Below, in pieces: positions 7,585 through 8,450 of a DNA stretch of 8,450 nucleotides (its first letter is position 1; each line of letters starts with the position of its first letter). The notes below the pieces were generated by a model. That model ran no database searches. It saw only the letters and a program-made list of their open reading frames with translations, and had not been told where the DNA came from. This DNA comes from Halieaceae bacterium (GTDB taxonomy: Bacteria; Pseudomonadota; Gammaproteobacteria; Pseudomonadales; Halieaceae): NCBI GenBank assembly GCA_018666055.1, contig JABJAS010000253.1, forward strand, positions 1-8,450. Reading direction: 5' to 3'. Made by a program: the position numbers and the translations under genes.

Positions 7585-7601
7585 CACCGGCAGTGCCAGT
7601 G
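7585..7601. repeat. Compact inverted repeat just after the dusC stop
   Basis: CACCGGCA and TGCCAGTG surround a single G. As RNA on the minus strand this gives a 7-bp stem with one G-U pair and a 3-base loop, beginning 5 bases after the dusC TGA. It is followed by AAAAC, not a U-run, so it is at best an atypical terminator. It may instead protect the dusC mRNA end from exonucleases. Confidence 0.35.
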
Positions 7602-7606
7602 GTGTG

Positions 7607-8450
7607 TCACGCAGCCTCTGACCTCGATGGCGCCATGAGAGCCTGCGCCATGTGTGTGGGGTCGTTGATGCGCTTGACCTCGTTGAATAATGCGCCCGCC
7701 TGAGGATAGTAAATTCGCAGATACATCAGCCACTGTTTCACTGGGTTCACGGCGTAGCGATCGTCGTAGCTTTGTTGATTGCGTTCCAGAAACTGGATCA
7801 ATAGCTCTTGAGTTTCCTGCCACGCGAAGGCGGGGGGCTCGATGCCCCGGTGGTGACCCTGAATGGCGGCGGCGAGATCGGGGCGGCACAGCGCACCTCG
7901 CGCCAACATGAATGTGTCACAACCGCTAATGTTGGCGCACCGCGTCACATCCGAGGGACTCCATAACTCGCCATTAGCGATAACGTTATAGGGCATTTTC
8001 TGCGTTGCTTGACGCAGCTGATGCCAGTGAGCAGGAGGGCGATAGCCCTGCCGCCGAGTGCGTGCGTGGATGGTGAGTTCACTGAGCTCTACTTGCGCCA
8101 GAGCATCGAGTATTTCCGCAAACTGATCTTCAGTGTCATAACCCAGCCGGATCTTTGCGGTCACAGGCACCGTATTGGGAACGCGCTCACGCACCGCTTG
8201 GCAAATGGATTTGATCAACAGGGGGGTTCGTAGCAGAGCGGCACCACCTTGAGAGCGATTCACCGTTTTGGCGGGACAGCCAAAGTTGAGGTCAATGCCA
8301 GGAGCGCCGAGGGCGGCGGCGCGGGCCGCATTTTCGGCCATTAAAGTGGGGTCAGATCCTAACAGCTGAACAAAGACCGGCACGCCCGAGGACGTCACGC
8401 CACCGTGCTTGAGTTCCGGCGCATATCGGTGGAAGACTCGTCTGGGGAGG
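7607..8450 (-). CDS. dusC: tRNA-dihydrouridine synthase C, 5' end beyond the window
   Basis: This flavoenzyme reduces a uridine in the D-loop of tRNA to dihydrouridine using FMN and NADPH; E. coli DusC acts on U16. The visible 280 residues give VFHRYAPEL at 5-13, then VQLLG and IDLNFGCPAKTVN with the catalytic cysteine at visible residue 58. HARTRRQGYRPPAHW, VIANGELW and GCDTFMLARGAL then form the FMN and phosphate-binding strands of the TIM barrel. A helical C-terminal tRNA-binding part follows, with VNPVKQWLMYLR. QGY, KTVN and KQWLxYLR resemble E. coli DusC more than DusA or DusB. A GTG at 8398 could be taken as the start, but the upstream frame is open to the edge and continues the E. coli-like sequence (PRRVFHRYAPEL). 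The gene is therefore cut by the window, and comparison with E. coli DusC (about 315 residues, catalytic C98) suggests some 40 residues are missing. The terminal GEAA-like tail is short and unremarkable. Confidence 0.93.
   Translation of the reverse strand, partial: LPRRVFHRYAPELKHGGVTSSGVPVFVQLLGSDPTLMAENAARAAALGAPGIDLNFGCPAKTVNRSQGGAALLRTPLLIKSICQAVRERVPNTVPVTAKIRLGYDTEDQFAEILDALAQVELSELTIHARTRRQGYRPPAHWHQLRQATQKMPYNVIANGELWSPSDVTRCANISGCDTFMLARGALCRPDLAAAIQGHHRGIEPPAFAWQETQELLIQFLERNQQSYDDRYAVNPVKQWLMYLRIYYPQAGALFNEVKRINDPTHMAQALMAPSRSEAA

Overview
The window looks like ordinary chromosomal DNA from a gammaproteobacterium of moderate G+C content. The best lineage clue is the right-hand gene, a DusC-type tRNA-dihydrouridine synthase, a branch of the Dus family found in proteobacteria and best known from Gammaproteobacteria. 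A marine, Halieaceae-like source is my guess from the gene mix, not something the sequence proves. I see no IS element, phage gene, CRISPR array, tRNA or rRNA.

Layout, left to right. A saccharopine-dehydrogenase-like oxidoreductase (44-1237, minus), related to the mycobacterial trans-acting enoyl reductases, diverges from a two-gene efflux operon. The 392-bp gap between them has no convincing gene and holds a small symmetric repeat cluster that may be a control site. The operon encodes a periplasmic membrane fusion protein (1630-2838, plus) and an RND inner-membrane pump (2849-5959, plus) that starts with GTG 10 bases after the preceding stop. No TolC-like outer membrane gene lies in the window. 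The pump ends 3 bp from the end of a convergent POT-family peptide transporter (5963-7504, minus). A 102-bp gap with two inverted repeats then leads to the 3' end of dusC (7607 to the right edge, minus). That reading frame stays open to the window edge, so its N-terminus is outside the window.

The two efflux genes clearly work together. The adaptor and pump would export amphiphilic or toxic compounds through an outer membrane channel encoded elsewhere. The peptide importer and the tRNA modification enzyme are housekeeping-type neighbours with no evident link to efflux. A lipid link between the enoyl-reductase-like protein and the pump is possible but speculative.

I did not find a clearly new system. 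The points most worth a second look are the Lys-to-Asn change in the pump's proton relay, the inverted repeat across the 3-bp convergent junction, and the repeat clusters in the two gaps.
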